Under the pieces are notes generated by a model. The model saw only the letters and a list, made by a program, of their open reading frames with translations. It searched no databases and was not told the DNA's origin. Source: Sinorhizobium chiapasense (GTDB lineage Bacteria; Pseudomonadota; Alphaproteobacteria; Rhizobiales; Rhizobiaceae). From it: a DNA stretch of 64,000 bases. A program made the translations under genes and the position numbers. Positions 1 to 9,328 of the stretch are shown in pieces. Each line of letters opens with the position of its first letter. Within the stretch, counting starts at the first letter, position 1. The DNA is taken from positions 248,001 through 312,000 of the forward strand of contig NZ_CP133151.1 in NCBI RefSeq assembly GCF_036488675.1, written 5' to 3'.

Positions 1-110
1 CTTTCCGAGCCGAACAGCTGCTGTGAGATTGTCGCCCGAACAGATCGTTCGGCTGAATCAAGCCGTGTAAGTGGCTGCTTTTCCTCGCTTGAGGCTATGG
101 GCTATACCGA

Positions 111-291
111 ATCCGTCGGTCGGCCGGCAGTGGTATCGTTGCGCCCGGAACGAGTAAAGCTGCATCCGGCGCTTTGGTTCCCTGCCAAATACCCTTCAAT
201 GGCCGAGTCGAGGAGCTGATTTACTTGGGCGACCATGTGCGAACCCGTGTGTCGGTTGGCGGCCCTGATCTCGTGATCAAGCTGCCAATTC
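111..291 (+). pseudogene. ABC transporter ATPase, C-terminal (TOBE) remnant
   Basis: Two adjacent frames carry pieces of the C-terminal regulatory region of a PotA/UgpC-type transport ATPase: first a stretch containing VVSLRPERVKLHP, then, in another frame, GRVEELIYLGDHVRTRVSV followed by DLVIKLP. No Walker A, signature or Walker B region is present. The fragment ends exactly where an IS6-type terminus begins, so it is a truncated, frameshifted leftover. The family assignment rests on motif recognition only. Confidence 0.6.
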
Positions 292-565
292 GGCGTTATG
301 AACTTAACTCGCGTTCAGGGAATAGACCGATGTCATGAACACCGCAACCGTTAGCTACAAGCGCCATCGTTTCCCGCGGTAGATCATCTCCAATGCAGTC
401 TGGCTCTACTCCAGGTTCCCCTTGAGCCTGCGTCTGGTCGAGGAAATGCTGCTGGAGCGCGGCATCGTGGTTTCGTATGAGACAATCCGCCGATGGGCAT
501 CAAGTTCGTTCCGGATTACGCTCGCCGCTTGCGCCGCAAGCAGCAGAGACGGCCGGATGAAATAG
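292..565 (+). mobile_element. IS6-family element, left-end fragment
   Basis: Starts with the terminus GGCGTTATGAACTTAACTC, also seen (with small changes) at 2213 and 50617. A transposase start follows near 335, with SYKRHRF and then LVEEMLLERGIVVSYETIRRW, the N-terminal zinc-finger/HTH region of IS6-family transposases. An in-frame stop and loss of everything after about residue 70 show it is dead. The most complete relative in the window is at 50617-51387. Confidence 0.75.
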
Positions 566-1637
566 TAGGTCTCCATCGGTTCAGCAAACGTTCGTTGGTC
601 GAGACGAAATTAGGGACCGGCGCTACCGACTGCATAATCAATCACCCACGGAAATAACTATTCCGAATTTCCCTGCCCCCCTTCTCCATGTGATGGTATC
701 AGAACCGCACGCGTGAGCATTCTCATGCGGCTTGGAAACACTGGGGAGATGGAACCGTCTATGATGCACTACCCGGAAGGTTTGCCAGGCCTCAATCCCG
801 TTCAGGAATTGCCACCGTCGGGCGATCGCGAGACCGCTTCGACGTTGCGTGTGGATGGCCGGCTCGTCTTCCTTGATGGACCTCTACCCAGGTCGACCAG
901 ACTTCGGTTGTCGCAGCTGGACGCACCATGGCGCGGCGTGTGCTCGACAGGGCAGGCTATAAGGCTTCCAAGGGCGGTGATAAACTGATCCGTGATTAGG
1001 ACTGATATTTTGCAGTATGGAAACCGCACATCGGCAATTCAGGTTCGGGAAGCGAGCTTTCGGGGCGGTCGCCGATCTATTCCTCCACTGTTTGAAAGGT
1101 GTCGCAATCAATCACCGTCGCGCGAGGGTGCGAGGATTTCTGCTCCGTGAGGCTGGTTACCGAGCTTTCAGCTCAGGTCATGCCCTTCAGGAGACCAAGG
1201 ACCTCTTGTTCGAGAAAGCGGTCACCCGGCAGGAGAAGATCAGCGTGCGCTCTTCCAGTCGGTGCGTGCCAAGGAAAATCATGTATCCGGGCATCTGCGT
1301 CGGGCTGGCCTTCCTATCGGAAGGTGTGCCGAGTCGTGCAAAGCATGTCTACCAGCACGATGGGCGGCCACGTCAGTATCACCGGCTCTTACTTGATGGA
1401 GATATGCGTCGGCCGTACACAAAACGTCCAACCTCCTTATCCACGGACCGCATCAAGGAAACACGAGCCAAGAAACTGGCGGTAAGCGAATTGGTGGTAC
1501 CTCTGGAGATCGACCCTCAAGCCACAAGGGCGCTCAATGCCCTGCGGGCATCTGCACGAGTGTTAACTCGAAACAACGAGCCGTGGCTGCGTCCGTTCTT
1601 CGAAGCGCGACATAGCCGGACAAATGGGAAGGCGTTC
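566..1637. other. No recognisable gene; decayed sequence
   Basis: About 1.07 kb without a protein I recognise. The reading frame of the downstream carbonic anhydrase stays open back to 1017, but the extra ~207 residues look like random translation and have no ribosome binding site. A domain V-like intron hairpin lies at 702-733. Confidence 0.5.
702..733 (-). ncRNA. Group II intron domain V-like hairpin (remnant)
   Basis: The minus strand reads AAGCCGCATGAG, a short loop, then CTCACGCGTGCGGTTC, which has the AGCCG...CGGTT stem layout and bulge position of group II intron domain V. No intron-encoded reverse transcriptase is adjacent. I take it as the 3' scar of a lost intron. Similar hairpins occur at 25697, 42242 and 43214. 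Confidence 0.45.
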
Positions 1638-2228
1638 ATGTCTAAAGAACATCAGTCAGTATACAATCTCGGTTCCAGCAAGCCCAAGATTGCCGTGGAC
1701 GCGTGGATCGCGCCTTCCGCCACCATCGTGGGTGCCGTGACCATCGGGCAGCAGTCCAGTGTCTGGTTCAACTGCGTGCTGCGTGGCGATGACAATACGA
1801 TACAGATCGGTGCGCGAACCAACATCCAGGACGGGTCGGTCATACACATCGATCCCGGCGAATTCGATGTCATCATTGGTAACGATGTTACCGTTGGGCA
1901 TTCCTGCCTAATCCATGGTTGTCACCTGGAAGACCGCGCTTTCGTCGGGATGGCCTCGACCGTCATGAACGGCTGCATCATCGAGCCAGATGGTGTTCTC
2001 GGGGCGCGCAGTCTTCTGACATCGGGCAAGCGAGTTAAGTCGGGAGAGTTGTGGACGGGATCACCGGCCAAGTTTGTCCGGATACTGTCCGAAGAGGAGA
2101 TTCTAAATTTCCGAAAAACTGCAGAAAGCTACGTGCGAAAAGGTGAGCGTTTCCGCACCGAATTGAATGCAATAATGGTCAAAGCTGTTGAGTTGGGAGA
2201 AACAGCCATGTCGGCGTTATCAACTTAA
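1638..2228 (+). CDS. Gamma-class carbonic anhydrase family protein
   Basis: A 196-residue left-handed beta-helix protein of the gamma-carbonic anhydrase/YrdA/PaaY group. The three zinc-ligand histidines are at H70 (SVIHID), H88 (VGHSC) and H93 (LIHGC), and the hexapeptide-repeat region fills residues about 20-150 with an alpha-helical tail after it. The ATG at 1638 is chosen because GGGAAGG precedes it at good spacing and family similarity begins there; the open frame upstream does not look coded. Cytosolic. The catalytic acidic residues of the archaeal enzyme were not verified, so true anhydrase activity is not certain. The last codons and the TAA stop come from an IS6-type terminus beginning at 2213, so the original C-terminus has been replaced. 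Confidence 0.85.
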   Translation: MSKEHQSVYNLGSSKPKIAVDAWIAPSATIVGAVTIGQQSSVWFNCVLRGDDNTIQIGARTNIQDGSVIHIDPGEFDVIIGNDVTVGHSCLIHGCHLEDRAFVGMASTVMNGCIIEPDGVLGARSLLTSGKRVKSGELWTGSPAKFVRILSEEEILNFRKTAESYVRKGERFRTELNAIMVKAVELGETAMSALST

Positions 2229-2512
2229 CTCGCGTTCAGGGATTTGCGGCATAGACCGATGTCATGAACTCCGCAACCGTCAGCTACAAACGCCATCGTT
2301 GCCCGCCGCAGATCATCGCCAATGCAGTCTGACTCTACTTACAGGTTTCCCTTGAGCCTGCGTCTGGTCGACGAAATGCTGCTGGAGGGATCGTGGCTTC
2401 GTATGAAACAATCCGGGCGCTGTCACGTTGTCTGCATGTACACGCGTTGAGACCTGCTGCCGCTGATGTCAGCTCACCACGGCCACAGCTTTCCATTCCG
2501 CCAAGGCCGCAA
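2213..2512. mobile_element. Two IS6-family end fragments joined head to head
   Basis: 2213 to about 2412 repeats the IS6 left end of 292-565 in plus orientation (terminus, then SYKRHRC with an early stop). About 2416-2512 is the opposite end of the same element type on the minus strand, matching the right ends at 47441 and 51387. The joined ends suggest an internal deletion or inversion. Bases 2513-2754 show nothing recognisable. Confidence 0.65.
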
Positions 2513-2754
2513 TGCCAGCGTTGCATAAATAATGCCGTGGAAGCGTTTTTTCGCCCAAAGTTTGCACTTGATCATACACGCTCAAGTGCAGCCGCGGCGT
2601 TCGAATCAACGCGCGCTGTCCGCCATCGGCCACAGTCTCGGCGCCCTCCTCGCATGGCTTAGGCGTCTCTTGCGGCTCATCGTAACTGCGATCCTTAAAG
2701 CGTGCGACAACTGCTCAGCGCTCAAGCCGGGCTTCTAACGCCGAAAGCGATCTG

Positions 2755-3651
2755 TCAGCCGTCCACCACGACTGGTGAGGAACCATTGAGCACCTTGTAG
2801 GTATCGGCACGACGGTCCCTAATGAGGCGCGGCCCCCAATAAAGCGCTGAAGCACCGGCAAGCCCGCCACAGATATCTATCTCCGCAGTGACTACTCCAA
2901 TGTGGTCAAGTCCGCTGCTTACAACGATCCCGCCGAGTGGATCGACAATCTGGCTGAAGCCAATAAAGTTCGATCCACCATGTTCACCAACGAAATTTGA
3001 TGAGATGAGCCAGCGGCTGTTTTCTAAAGCTCGCACACGGTCGAATAGGTCGTACCTGCGCACTGCGGAGTTGTTTTCGCGGTCGCCCTGGCCAAGAGTT
3101 GCGGCCCACGCGGAACCTATCACCAGCAGTTCGGCCCCCGAAAGGGTAAGTTCTCGGCACCCCTCCGGCCACGATTTGTCGTAGCAGATCAGCAGCCCGA
3201 CTTTGCCAAGGGTCGTGTCAAAAACTGGCCAATGGTCGCCCGGCCGGAAGATAAAGTTCTCACCGAGGGTGAGGTGGACCTTTCGATATGAGCCGATATA
3301 TCCCTGCGGCCCCGCGAGCACTAGGGTATTGTAGAGGATGCCTGGCTGCTTGCCAGCCTCAGTGAGGCCAAAGACAACATGGATGTTGTGCTTCATGGCC
3401 GCGGTTATTAGGCGTTGCACTGTTGGGCCATCCGGAACTGACTCGGCTGTGCGCTGAGCTTTTGTGATAGCGTCCTCGATCTTTTCTAAGTCCAGGATTG
3501 CCGGATAGCCTTGTAAGCTCGTCTCGGGAAAAACGACAAGGGAAGCACGGGCACTAGCAGCCTCCTTGATATAGGATAGATGTAGGTCGAGGTTTTTGTC
3601 CACGTCGTATGTGCCCGGAAACGCACAGGTGGCGATTACGGTTTGGGGCAT
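2755..3651 (-). CDS. Nitrilase-superfamily carbon-nitrogen hydrolase
   Basis: 298 residues with the full Glu-Lys-Cys triad of the nitrilase superfamily: E43 in VVFPETSLQG, K124 in YRKVHL, C156 in LLICYDKSWPEG. These enzymes hydrolyse nitriles, aliphatic amides or N-carbamoyl compounds to carboxylates in the cytosol. Length and motif spacing fit an aliphatic amidase/carbamoylase-type member better than plant-type nitrilases, but substrate cannot be read from sequence. The start has AGGGAG six bases upstream of ATG. It stands alone between IS debris, so no operon partner is visible. It could act with the amidohydrolase and BKACE genes nearby in breakdown of a nitrogenous compound (inference). 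Confidence 0.88.
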   Translation of the reverse strand: MPQTVIATCAFPGTYDVDKNLDLHLSYIKEAASARASLVVFPETSLQGYPAILDLEKIEDAITKAQRTAESVPDGPTVQRLITAAMKHNIHVVFGLTEAGKQPGILYNTLVLAGPQGYIGSYRKVHLTLGENFIFRPGDHWPVFDTTLGKVGLLICYDKSWPEGCRELTLSGAELLVIGSAWAATLGQGDRENNSAVRRYDLFDRVRALENSRWLISSNFVGEHGGSNFIGFSQIVDPLGGIVVSSGLDHIGVVTAEIDICGGLAGASALYWGPRLIRDRRADTYKVLNGSSPVVVDG

Positions 3652-3889
3652 ATCGATCTCCCTGATGAGGGCAGGTTTAACTGGATGACTGCCAAGCTAT
3701 CTGTGGATCGCATGGAAAACAGATCGGCGAAATCCAGCAAAAGTTATTTACGGCGGTGGTTTATTATGGAACCGGTAGCGCGGGTCGCCCCAATTGCTGT
3801 CTTGACCAACGAGCGTTTGCGGTAGCCGTTGGAGACCTGCCATTTCACCTAGCCGTCGCTGCTGATTGCGGCGATATGCTGGTCCCTTA

Positions 3890-4170
3890 GTCCGTCAGGT
3901 GCGCAGTTGATTGGTTCGAACGCGTTGACGCGTGGCGGACGATGGCAGCCGCCGCGCCTTGATCGACGACTGCGTCGTGTGTTCGGTTTCCCTCTTGGGA
4001 AATGTCCGTAGTAATTTGTCCGATCGAACCGTCAATCTGGTTGAGTAGTAGCTCAACGTGCGTGTCGCGATCCAGTACCAGATGCAGCTTTGGCGGGTCT
4101 GACGCCATGCTTCTCCTCCAGCCACTGGCGCGCCGTAGACGTGCAGACAGGTGCTATCCACAACCTGCAA
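3890..4170 (-). pseudogene. IS5-family transposase fragment, frameshifted
   Basis: Successive minus-strand frames give QVVDSTCLHVYGAP, then PKLHLVLDRDTH, then LLNQIDGSIGQITTD, in the order found in the DDE domain of IS5-type transposases. Frameshifts separate the pieces and both ends are missing. Bases 3652-3889 hold no recognisable gene. Confidence 0.7.
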
Positions 4171-4231
4171 CGAGCTGATTCACATGATCGTGCAGTGCTC
4201 CGGGAGGTCGCCATATTAGTGCCCGACGCCT

Positions 4232-4501
4232 TCAGGGCAGCATCGCCATGTTCGCGATCCTAGTCGATACATTGAGTGCTTGATGAACGTGTCCGTCAAA
4301 TGTCAGGCGAAGCGCAGATTTGACCCCATTGGGGTAACGGCCCGGCTTCAAGGCCACCCTTTCATTAAGGATCCTCAGAAAGGAAACAAGATCGTCCGGG
4401 TGGCCGACCACCTTTCTTTCCCGGCAGATGTTCCCTTTTTCATCGACGATGCACACACTCGTCTCCTTTACCGAAACATCGAGGCCGGCGTAGTATTTCA
4501 T
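4232..4501 (-). pseudogene. IS110-family transposase, N-terminal fragment
   Basis: Begins MKYYAGLDVSVKETSVCIVD, the hallmark start of IS110-family DEDD transposases, with the first catalytic Asp at position 8. Similarity holds for about 50 residues and then breaks into unrelated sequence. The C-terminal part and Ser-containing domain are absent, so it is inactive. Confidence 0.85.
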
Positions 4502-4855
4502 GGCAGCGCTTCCTTTCAGATATTTGTGGCCGATGACGTCAGACCACGTTTATTATCAACTCGAAGCGCTGCTCCTTTTACCAGGTCGAAGATGGGCTCG
4601 AAGCCGATTACCCTATCTTTTTCGGTCAGTCTCTGGGATCCTCATCGTTGGAAACCGTCCTATTATACGGTGTGATGGCCTAACCACGACCGCCCATAGT
4701 GGGTTACCTCCGCTTCAGATGGTGCGGTCTAATCTAATCTTATCATGCCCCCCAAGCCAGCATAACGATTAGTTGAATGTCATAACTCAACAGCGGTAGC
4801 GCTGTTCCGGAATTCGGTCTTACTTGTCGGCGTCAGCAACACAGGGGCTAATTTT
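4502..4855. other. Intergenic region upstream of BKACE gene
   Basis: About 350 bp with no coding pattern. It must hold the promoter of the gene at 4856 if that gene is expressed. I see no clear nod box, -24/-12 element or strong -35/-10 pair. Confidence 0.4.
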
Positions 4856-5764
4856 ATGCCAATCACGCCATTCAACAATCGCAAGATCATAATTACCTGC
4901 GCGGTGACGGGCGGATCAGTATTCAATCGCGATCACCCGAATTTTCCGATCACCCCCAAGGAAATCGCCGACTCGGCGATTGAAGCCGCGCACGCTGGCG
5001 CAGCGATCGTCCATGTTCATGTGCGCGATCCCGCGACCGGTGCCGCCTCTTACAATGTTGATCTGTTCAAGGAAGCTTCTGACAGAATTCGCCAGTCGTC
5101 AGTCGATGTCATTTTAAACCTCACCTGCGGCGGAAATGCCCGGTTTGTGCCCGACCCGGGAGACGAATCGCGCGCCGCGTTTGGCACGACGGTGGCGCCG
5201 CCCGAAATTCGCTATGCGCACATCGAAGAGTGTCTTCCGGACATTGCGTCTCTCGATGTCACGACCTCAAATCAAGGCGATGGCGGCGATGAGTACGTTT
5301 ACCTAAATACACCGCGCACGCTTCGGGCGATGGCGAAGCGCTTTAAGGAGCTCGGCGTTAAGCCAGAAATTGAAGTATTTGAGGGTGGCGATATCGGCTT
5401 TGCGCATCAGTTGATCGCTGATGGATTAATCACCGGGATCCCGATATTTCAGTTTGTTCTGGGCGTGAAGTGGAATGCACCGGCGACGCCTGACACAGTT
5501 GCCTACATGAAAGGCTTGTTGCCGGAGCGGGTTCATTGGGGCGCTCTCGGGACGGGGCGAAACCAGTATCCTATCGCAGCGCAGTCGGTCTTGCTTGGAG
5601 GTAACATCCGTGTAGGCCTTGAAGATAATCTATATCTACGACGAGGCGTCTTCGCTACCAATGGACAGCTTGTGGAGCGCGCTCGGCAGCTCATCAATGT
5701 TCTCGGACATGAGCCGGCGACACCTAAGGAAGCGCGCGATATCCTGGGGCTGCCCGCCAAATGA
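4856..5764 (+). CDS. Beta-keto acid cleavage enzyme (BKACE, DUF849 family)
   Basis: 302 residues of the BKACE/DUF849 family, whose founding member Kce cleaves 3-keto-5-aminohexanoate with acetyl-CoA to give acetoacetate and an acyl/aminoacyl-CoA. The metal-binding HVHVRD motif is at residues about 53-58, followed by LNLTCGG, EVFEGGD and VGLEDN, all typical of the TIM-barrel active site. A CAGGGG sequence precedes the ATG. Substrate specificity in this family varies widely among beta-keto acids and is not predictable here. The 3' 282 bases plus 48 bases of flank recur inverted at 11568-11897. Given the nearby NRPS-PKS lacking a ketoreductase, a beta-keto product is a speculative substrate. Confidence 0.88.
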   Translation: MPITPFNNRKIIITCAVTGGSVFNRDHPNFPITPKEIADSAIEAAHAGAAIVHVHVRDPATGAASYNVDLFKEASDRIRQSSVDVILNLTCGGNARFVPDPGDESRAAFGTTVAPPEIRYAHIEECLPDIASLDVTTSNQGDGGDEYVYLNTPRTLRAMAKRFKELGVKPEIEVFEGGDIGFAHQLIADGLITGIPIFQFVLGVKWNAPATPDTVAYMKGLLPERVHWGALGTGRNQYPIAAQSVLLGGNIRVGLEDNLYLRRGVFATNGQLVERARQLINVLGHEPATPKEARDILGLPAK

Positions 5765-5812
5765 GCGGCCGCTGTCAGGCAGTGACAAAGTCGAGTAACG
5801 AAGGTGAACTGA
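5483..5812 (+). repeat. 330-bp inverted repeat, left copy (BKACE 3' end)
   Basis: Matches the reverse complement of 11568-11897 with only a few substitutions. It covers the C-terminal 93 codons of the BKACE gene, its stop and 48 bp downstream. Bases 5813-6040 show no gene. Confidence 0.9.
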
Positions 5813-6040
5813 CGAGCGCGCCTTTCACGTGTTCTACGGGAGACGTAACAATCCAAACTGCGCTTTATCAAAATAGGTCACGCGGGCATGACGGTTGTTT
5901 GAATGCAAAAAAGCAATAGGGGCCAAACCGCCTAGTCGTTATTCTGCTGCGTCTCAGCATCGCATTGGGAGGATCAGACACACAAAGAAATGCAACATGA
6001 AGATCCATAAACGGCCCGACGAACTACACTAACAAGGGCG

Positions 6041-6243
6041 CTGTCCGTCCCAGACATTGCCTCGCAGAAGGGCAAGGACCTCTCGTCTACCTGACGGCCT
6101 ACACGACGCCTCTCGCTCGGCTAGTGGACAGATATTGCGACATCGGGCGACAGCGTCGGCATGGTGTTTGCAGGGATTGTCTTCGACGCTGAGTGCGACA
6201 CTGGACATGATGATCCTGCACCGCGAGGCTGTGCGGCGTGACC
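6041..6243 (+). pseudogene. panB: panB remnant (ketopantoate hydroxymethyltransferase)
   Basis: Three frames read in order LSVPDIA, then LVYLTAYTTPLARLVD, then GDSVGMVFAG, then SSTLSATLDMMILH and EAVRR. This is the N-terminal ~70 residues of PanB, broken by at least two frameshifts. The rest is missing. A decayed panD lies 4 kb away, suggesting a former plasmid-borne pantothenate cluster. Confidence 0.75.
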
Positions 6244-6815
6244 TTGAGGGCCATCTGAGTCTTATCCGGGCCGCGCTTGAGCGGTACGAACTGTTCGTTC
6301 AAAACAGGATGAGGACCTCATGCGGGCCAGTTTCGTGGGCACGGCTCAGGAGTTCCTATGCGGCGCTGTCGCAAAGCGGGAACGATCGAACGGGCATTGC
6401 CTTGGTTCCCTCGCGGCGACTTTTGCCCCGCCCGGTCGGGGGCATTCGGCTGCCGTTGCACCGTCTTCAACGGCAGCTCCTTTTGTTGCCATCCACAATC
6501 AACGGCACTTTGTGCGTCGGCAGTCTCATACTGGCCGTCGTGGCGGACGCCGCCATGCAGGTTTCCCGAAGATGGCTTCGTTGACTTCGACCCTTCGGGA
6601 TGCTCCGGCTGTCGTCGGTTCTCCAGGCCGACGACAGCCGTCTTTTGGCCGGGCTTACCGCCGGCAGACCAAAGATCTCGGGTCCATTGAATGCCTCGCA
6701 CGCACGCGGATGAGCGTTCTCCCAGCCCCAACTCGCGGGGCACCCTGGCTGCGTCGGACGCGCTCCGGCGGCTCGCGATCCCCGCAAAGGGCCCAATGGC
6801 AGCCGGAGCAACGAG
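6244..6815. other. No recognisable gene
   Basis: About 570 bp after the panB remnant. Several overlapping frames are open on both strands because of high GC, but none gives a family I recognise. Probably decayed sequence. Confidence 0.45.
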
Positions 6816-7370
6816 ATGAGAGCGAATATGACGGCCGAACCCTTATCGCAACCGAATTCCCGGCTGATCGCGGTTGTCCTCGGTGCCGCCTGGAGTACGC
6901 GGGCCAATTCCGAACTGAAGCGGGAACGCGACATCGCGATGCATGACCTCCCGGAAGACAACTCATTTGCGCCTGCCGGCAACGATCGGGGGCCCTTCCG
7001 CCTCGGGATCGATATTGTGGACAATCGACTTGTACTTGGCATCACCATGGATACTGGGGCCCCTATAATCAGGCAGCTCCCGTCGCTGCCCTTCAAACCT
7101 CTCATCAAGACCTACGCCCAGATCTGCGAGAATTATTTTGATAGCGTCGGACGCTGCAAGCCCGAGCGCCTCGACGCGATCGATATGGCCAGGCGCTTGT
7201 TTCCCAATGACGCTGCCGGCCTGTTGAAGAAACGTCTGGAGACCAAGGTCGCGATCGATCAGCAGACGGCGCGGCGGCTGTTCACACTGATTTACCTGCT
7301 CGTCAGACAGGGCATCGTTTCCGGGACCGGCTTCACACCAACAGCACGAAGCGCAGTTATTCCCCTGTGA
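6816..7370 (+). CDS. UPF0262 family protein
   Basis: 184 residues. From about residue 17 the sequence follows the UPF0262 family, small alphaproteobacterial proteins of unknown function usually ~160 residues: LIAVVL near the start, ERDIAMHDLPEDNSF, GPFRLGIDI, then YAQICENYFD, LDAIDMARR and TARRLFTLIYLLV. In other rhizobia this family is often found next to hisD; here that partner is absent and the gene sits among pseudogenes. The ATG at 6816 has a GGAG eight bases upstream; ATG 6828 is an alternative. The C-terminal ~18 residues look foreign to the family and may reflect a changed 3' end. An MFS gene follows 46 bp downstream on the same strand. Confidence 0.75.
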   Translation: MRANMTAEPLSQPNSRLIAVVLGAAWSTRANSELKRERDIAMHDLPEDNSFAPAGNDRGPFRLGIDIVDNRLVLGITMDTGAPIIRQLPSLPFKPLIKTYAQICENYFDSVGRCKPERLDAIDMARRLFPNDAAGLLKKRLETKVAIDQQTARRLFTLIYLLVRQGIVSGTGFTPTARSAVIPL

Positions 7371-7416
7371 CAACAGATCTCAGAAGAGAGCCGACCTCGT
7401 CGGAATAAACCAACTC

Positions 7417-9060
7417 ATGCAGCGCGAAGATCCCCATTCAGCCGTTTCGACCACCCTGGCTCCTCTAGGGAACCGGGCGTTTCGTGCGATCTGGACGGCG
7501 ACGCAGATCTCCAGCCTAGGCTGGCTGATCCAGACGACGGCCATCAGCTGGCTGATGACGACGATCTCCGCCTCGGACGTGATGGTCGCGCTGGTGCAGG
7601 CCTCCTCCACGCTGCCAGCCTTCTTCCTGTCCATCCTTGCCGGCGCCATTGCCGACAGTTTCAGCCGACGCGGCGTGATGCTTGCGGGGCACTGCTTGAT
7701 CGCCCTGGCTTCCATGACGCTGGCGATCTCCGTGGCCCTGGGCCTGGTCAGCCCATGGCTAATCCTTGGACTGGGATTCCTCGCCGGATGCGGTTTTGCC
7801 TTGAACGATCCGGCCTGGCATGCCTCTGTCGGCGACATTCTGGAAAAGCGAGATATCCCGGCAGCCGTCACGCTGATGTCGGTTGGCTATAACATCGTTC
7901 GCAGTACTGGCCCTGCGATTGGCGGCGCGATCCTTGCCTTCTTTGGGCCTCTTGCCGCTTTCGTCCTGGCGGCGCTGAGCGATCTGGTGCCGCTTGCCGC
8001 GATCTCGCGCTCGAAATGGCACGTACGCTCGTCGTCGCTGCCTCGCGAGCGCGTCACCACCGCCGTTCAAGACGGGCTGCGCTTCACCGCGATGTCCTCG
8101 GAAATCAAGGCGGCCATCGTGCGGGGGACCTTGTTCGGCGTGGCGAGCATTTCCATCCTGGCGCTGCTGCCGCTGATCGTGAGGGATCATCTGGCCGGCG
8201 GACCGATCGTCTATGGCGCCCTCCTGGCTGCCTTCGGGATGGGGGCCTTTTCCGCCGGGCTCAGCAGCAGTCATCTCAGACGGATCGTCTCCCAGGACCG
8301 GCTGATCGCCCTTGCATCAGTTGCCTGTGCCGCTTGTTGTTTCCTACTTCCGCTGACGACGTCAATCCCCGATGCGGCGCTTGCGCTGGCAATCGGAGGT
8401 GCCGGCTGGCTGCTGACCTGGACCGGAATTGACGTTGCGATTCAGCTGTCGAGCCCGAGGTGGGTGGTCGGCCGGACGCTGTCGATCTACTACGCCCTTT
8501 CCCATGGCGGCATGGCCGCGGGCAGCTGGATCTGGGGCACTGTCGCCCAGAACTACTCATTGACGGTTGCGTTCGAGGGGGCCGCTGCGGTCCTGCTTCT
8601 TGTAGCAGCCGCCGCATTCGTGCTGCCGATCGAGTTGTGGGACGAAGCCGAGCAAGAGTCCTCCGAGTTCGAACCGCCGGCTCTCGCGCTCGATCTGCAG
8701 CCGAGAAGCGGTCCCATCGTCGTCAAAGTCGAATACGCCATTGCCGAGCAGGATTTGGAGACCTTTCTGGAGTGCATGCGCAAGCGGCGGCGCATCCAGA
8801 GCCAGGCGGGTGCGCGCAACTGGACGCTCCAGCGCAACCTGCTGAACCCGGCCCGATGGACGGAGACATACCGGACACCGACATGGACGGACTATCTCCG
8901 CCTGAACCATCGTCTGTCGGCGGCCGACCACGAACTCGTCGAGCGGCTTGTCGCCCTTCATGATGGAGCGGATGCCCCTCAGACGGTGCTGGCGATCGAG
9001 CGCGCGACGACCCCGGTTCGCTCGCGTAGTCAGCCGATCACACGTGTCTCCCGTCCATGA
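7417..9060 (+). CDS. MFS exporter (EntS-like, PF05977 type) with C-terminal ABM-like domain
   Basis: 547 residues. Residues 1-410 form a major facilitator domain of the enterobactin-exporter/'transmembrane secretion effector' type, with about 11-12 hydrophobic segments and the loop AGAIADSFSRRGVML after the second helix pair, corresponding to MFS motif A. Residues about 435-525 form a soluble tail resembling the antibiotic-biosynthesis-monooxygenase (ABM) fold often fused to this exporter group (VEYAIAEQDLETFLECM, then NWTLQRNLLNPARWTETY). Inner membrane. The substrate is unknown; relatives export siderophores and other small molecules, so export of a locally made metabolite is possible but unproven. 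The Shine-Dalgarno is weak. Confidence 0.85.
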   Translation: MQREDPHSAVSTTLAPLGNRAFRAIWTATQISSLGWLIQTTAISWLMTTISASDVMVALVQASSTLPAFFLSILAGAIADSFSRRGVMLAGHCLIALASMTLAISVALGLVSPWLILGLGFLAGCGFALNDPAWHASVGDILEKRDIPAAVTLMSVGYNIVRSTGPAIGGAILAFFGPLAAFVLAALSDLVPLAAISRSKWHVRSSSLPRERVTTAVQDGLRFTAMSSEIKAAIVRGTLFGVASISILALLPLIVRDHLAGGPIVYGALLAAFGMGAFSAGLSSSHLRRIVSQDRLIALASVACAACCFLLPLTTSIPDAALALAIGGAGWLLTWTGIDVAIQLSSPRWVVGRTLSIYYALSHGGMAAGSWIWGTVAQNYSLTVAFEGAAAVLLLVAAAAFVLPIELWDEAEQESSEFEPPALALDLQPRSGPIVVKVEYAIAEQDLETFLECMRKRRRIQSQAGARNWTLQRNLLNPARWTETYRTPTWTDYLRLNHRLSAADHELVERLVALHDGADAPQTVLAIERATTPVRSRSQPITRVSRP

Positions 9061-9328
9061 GGTGCGTTTGAGATGAGGCAGATCATTCAACATCGGCAAC
9101 ACCCGCACCACCTGTGCCATCTCTCTAGGAATGCCTAGCCCGCGCGATGGCCTCGCTGGAGGCCAAGACGATTGCCGAGGCGGTGCGGAAGGCCGGGTTT
9201 CGGCCTCCGACCGATAGAAGTGCAGAGCAGATAAGGGCACGCCGAACGGGGCTTTGAAAGTCGATCCATTCGACTGATCCCCCATTCGCGAATGTACCGG
9301 CGAATAAGCCGACACAGGGAGAAGATAT

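Noticed and set aside
713..988. 91-residue open frame
   Set aside because: Overlaps an intron domain V-like hairpin and has no recognisable protein features.
1017..1637. N-terminal extension of the carbonic anhydrase frame (about 207 residues)
   Set aside because: No family similarity, no ribosome binding site at the far start, and a good ATG with Shine-Dalgarno at 1638 where the gamma-CA family begins.
5845..5880. Possible nod box (ATCCAAAC followed by TTTATCAAAATAG)
   Set aside because: Only the first eight bases match the nod box core; the AATCRATTTTACCAATC part is not present and no nod gene follows.
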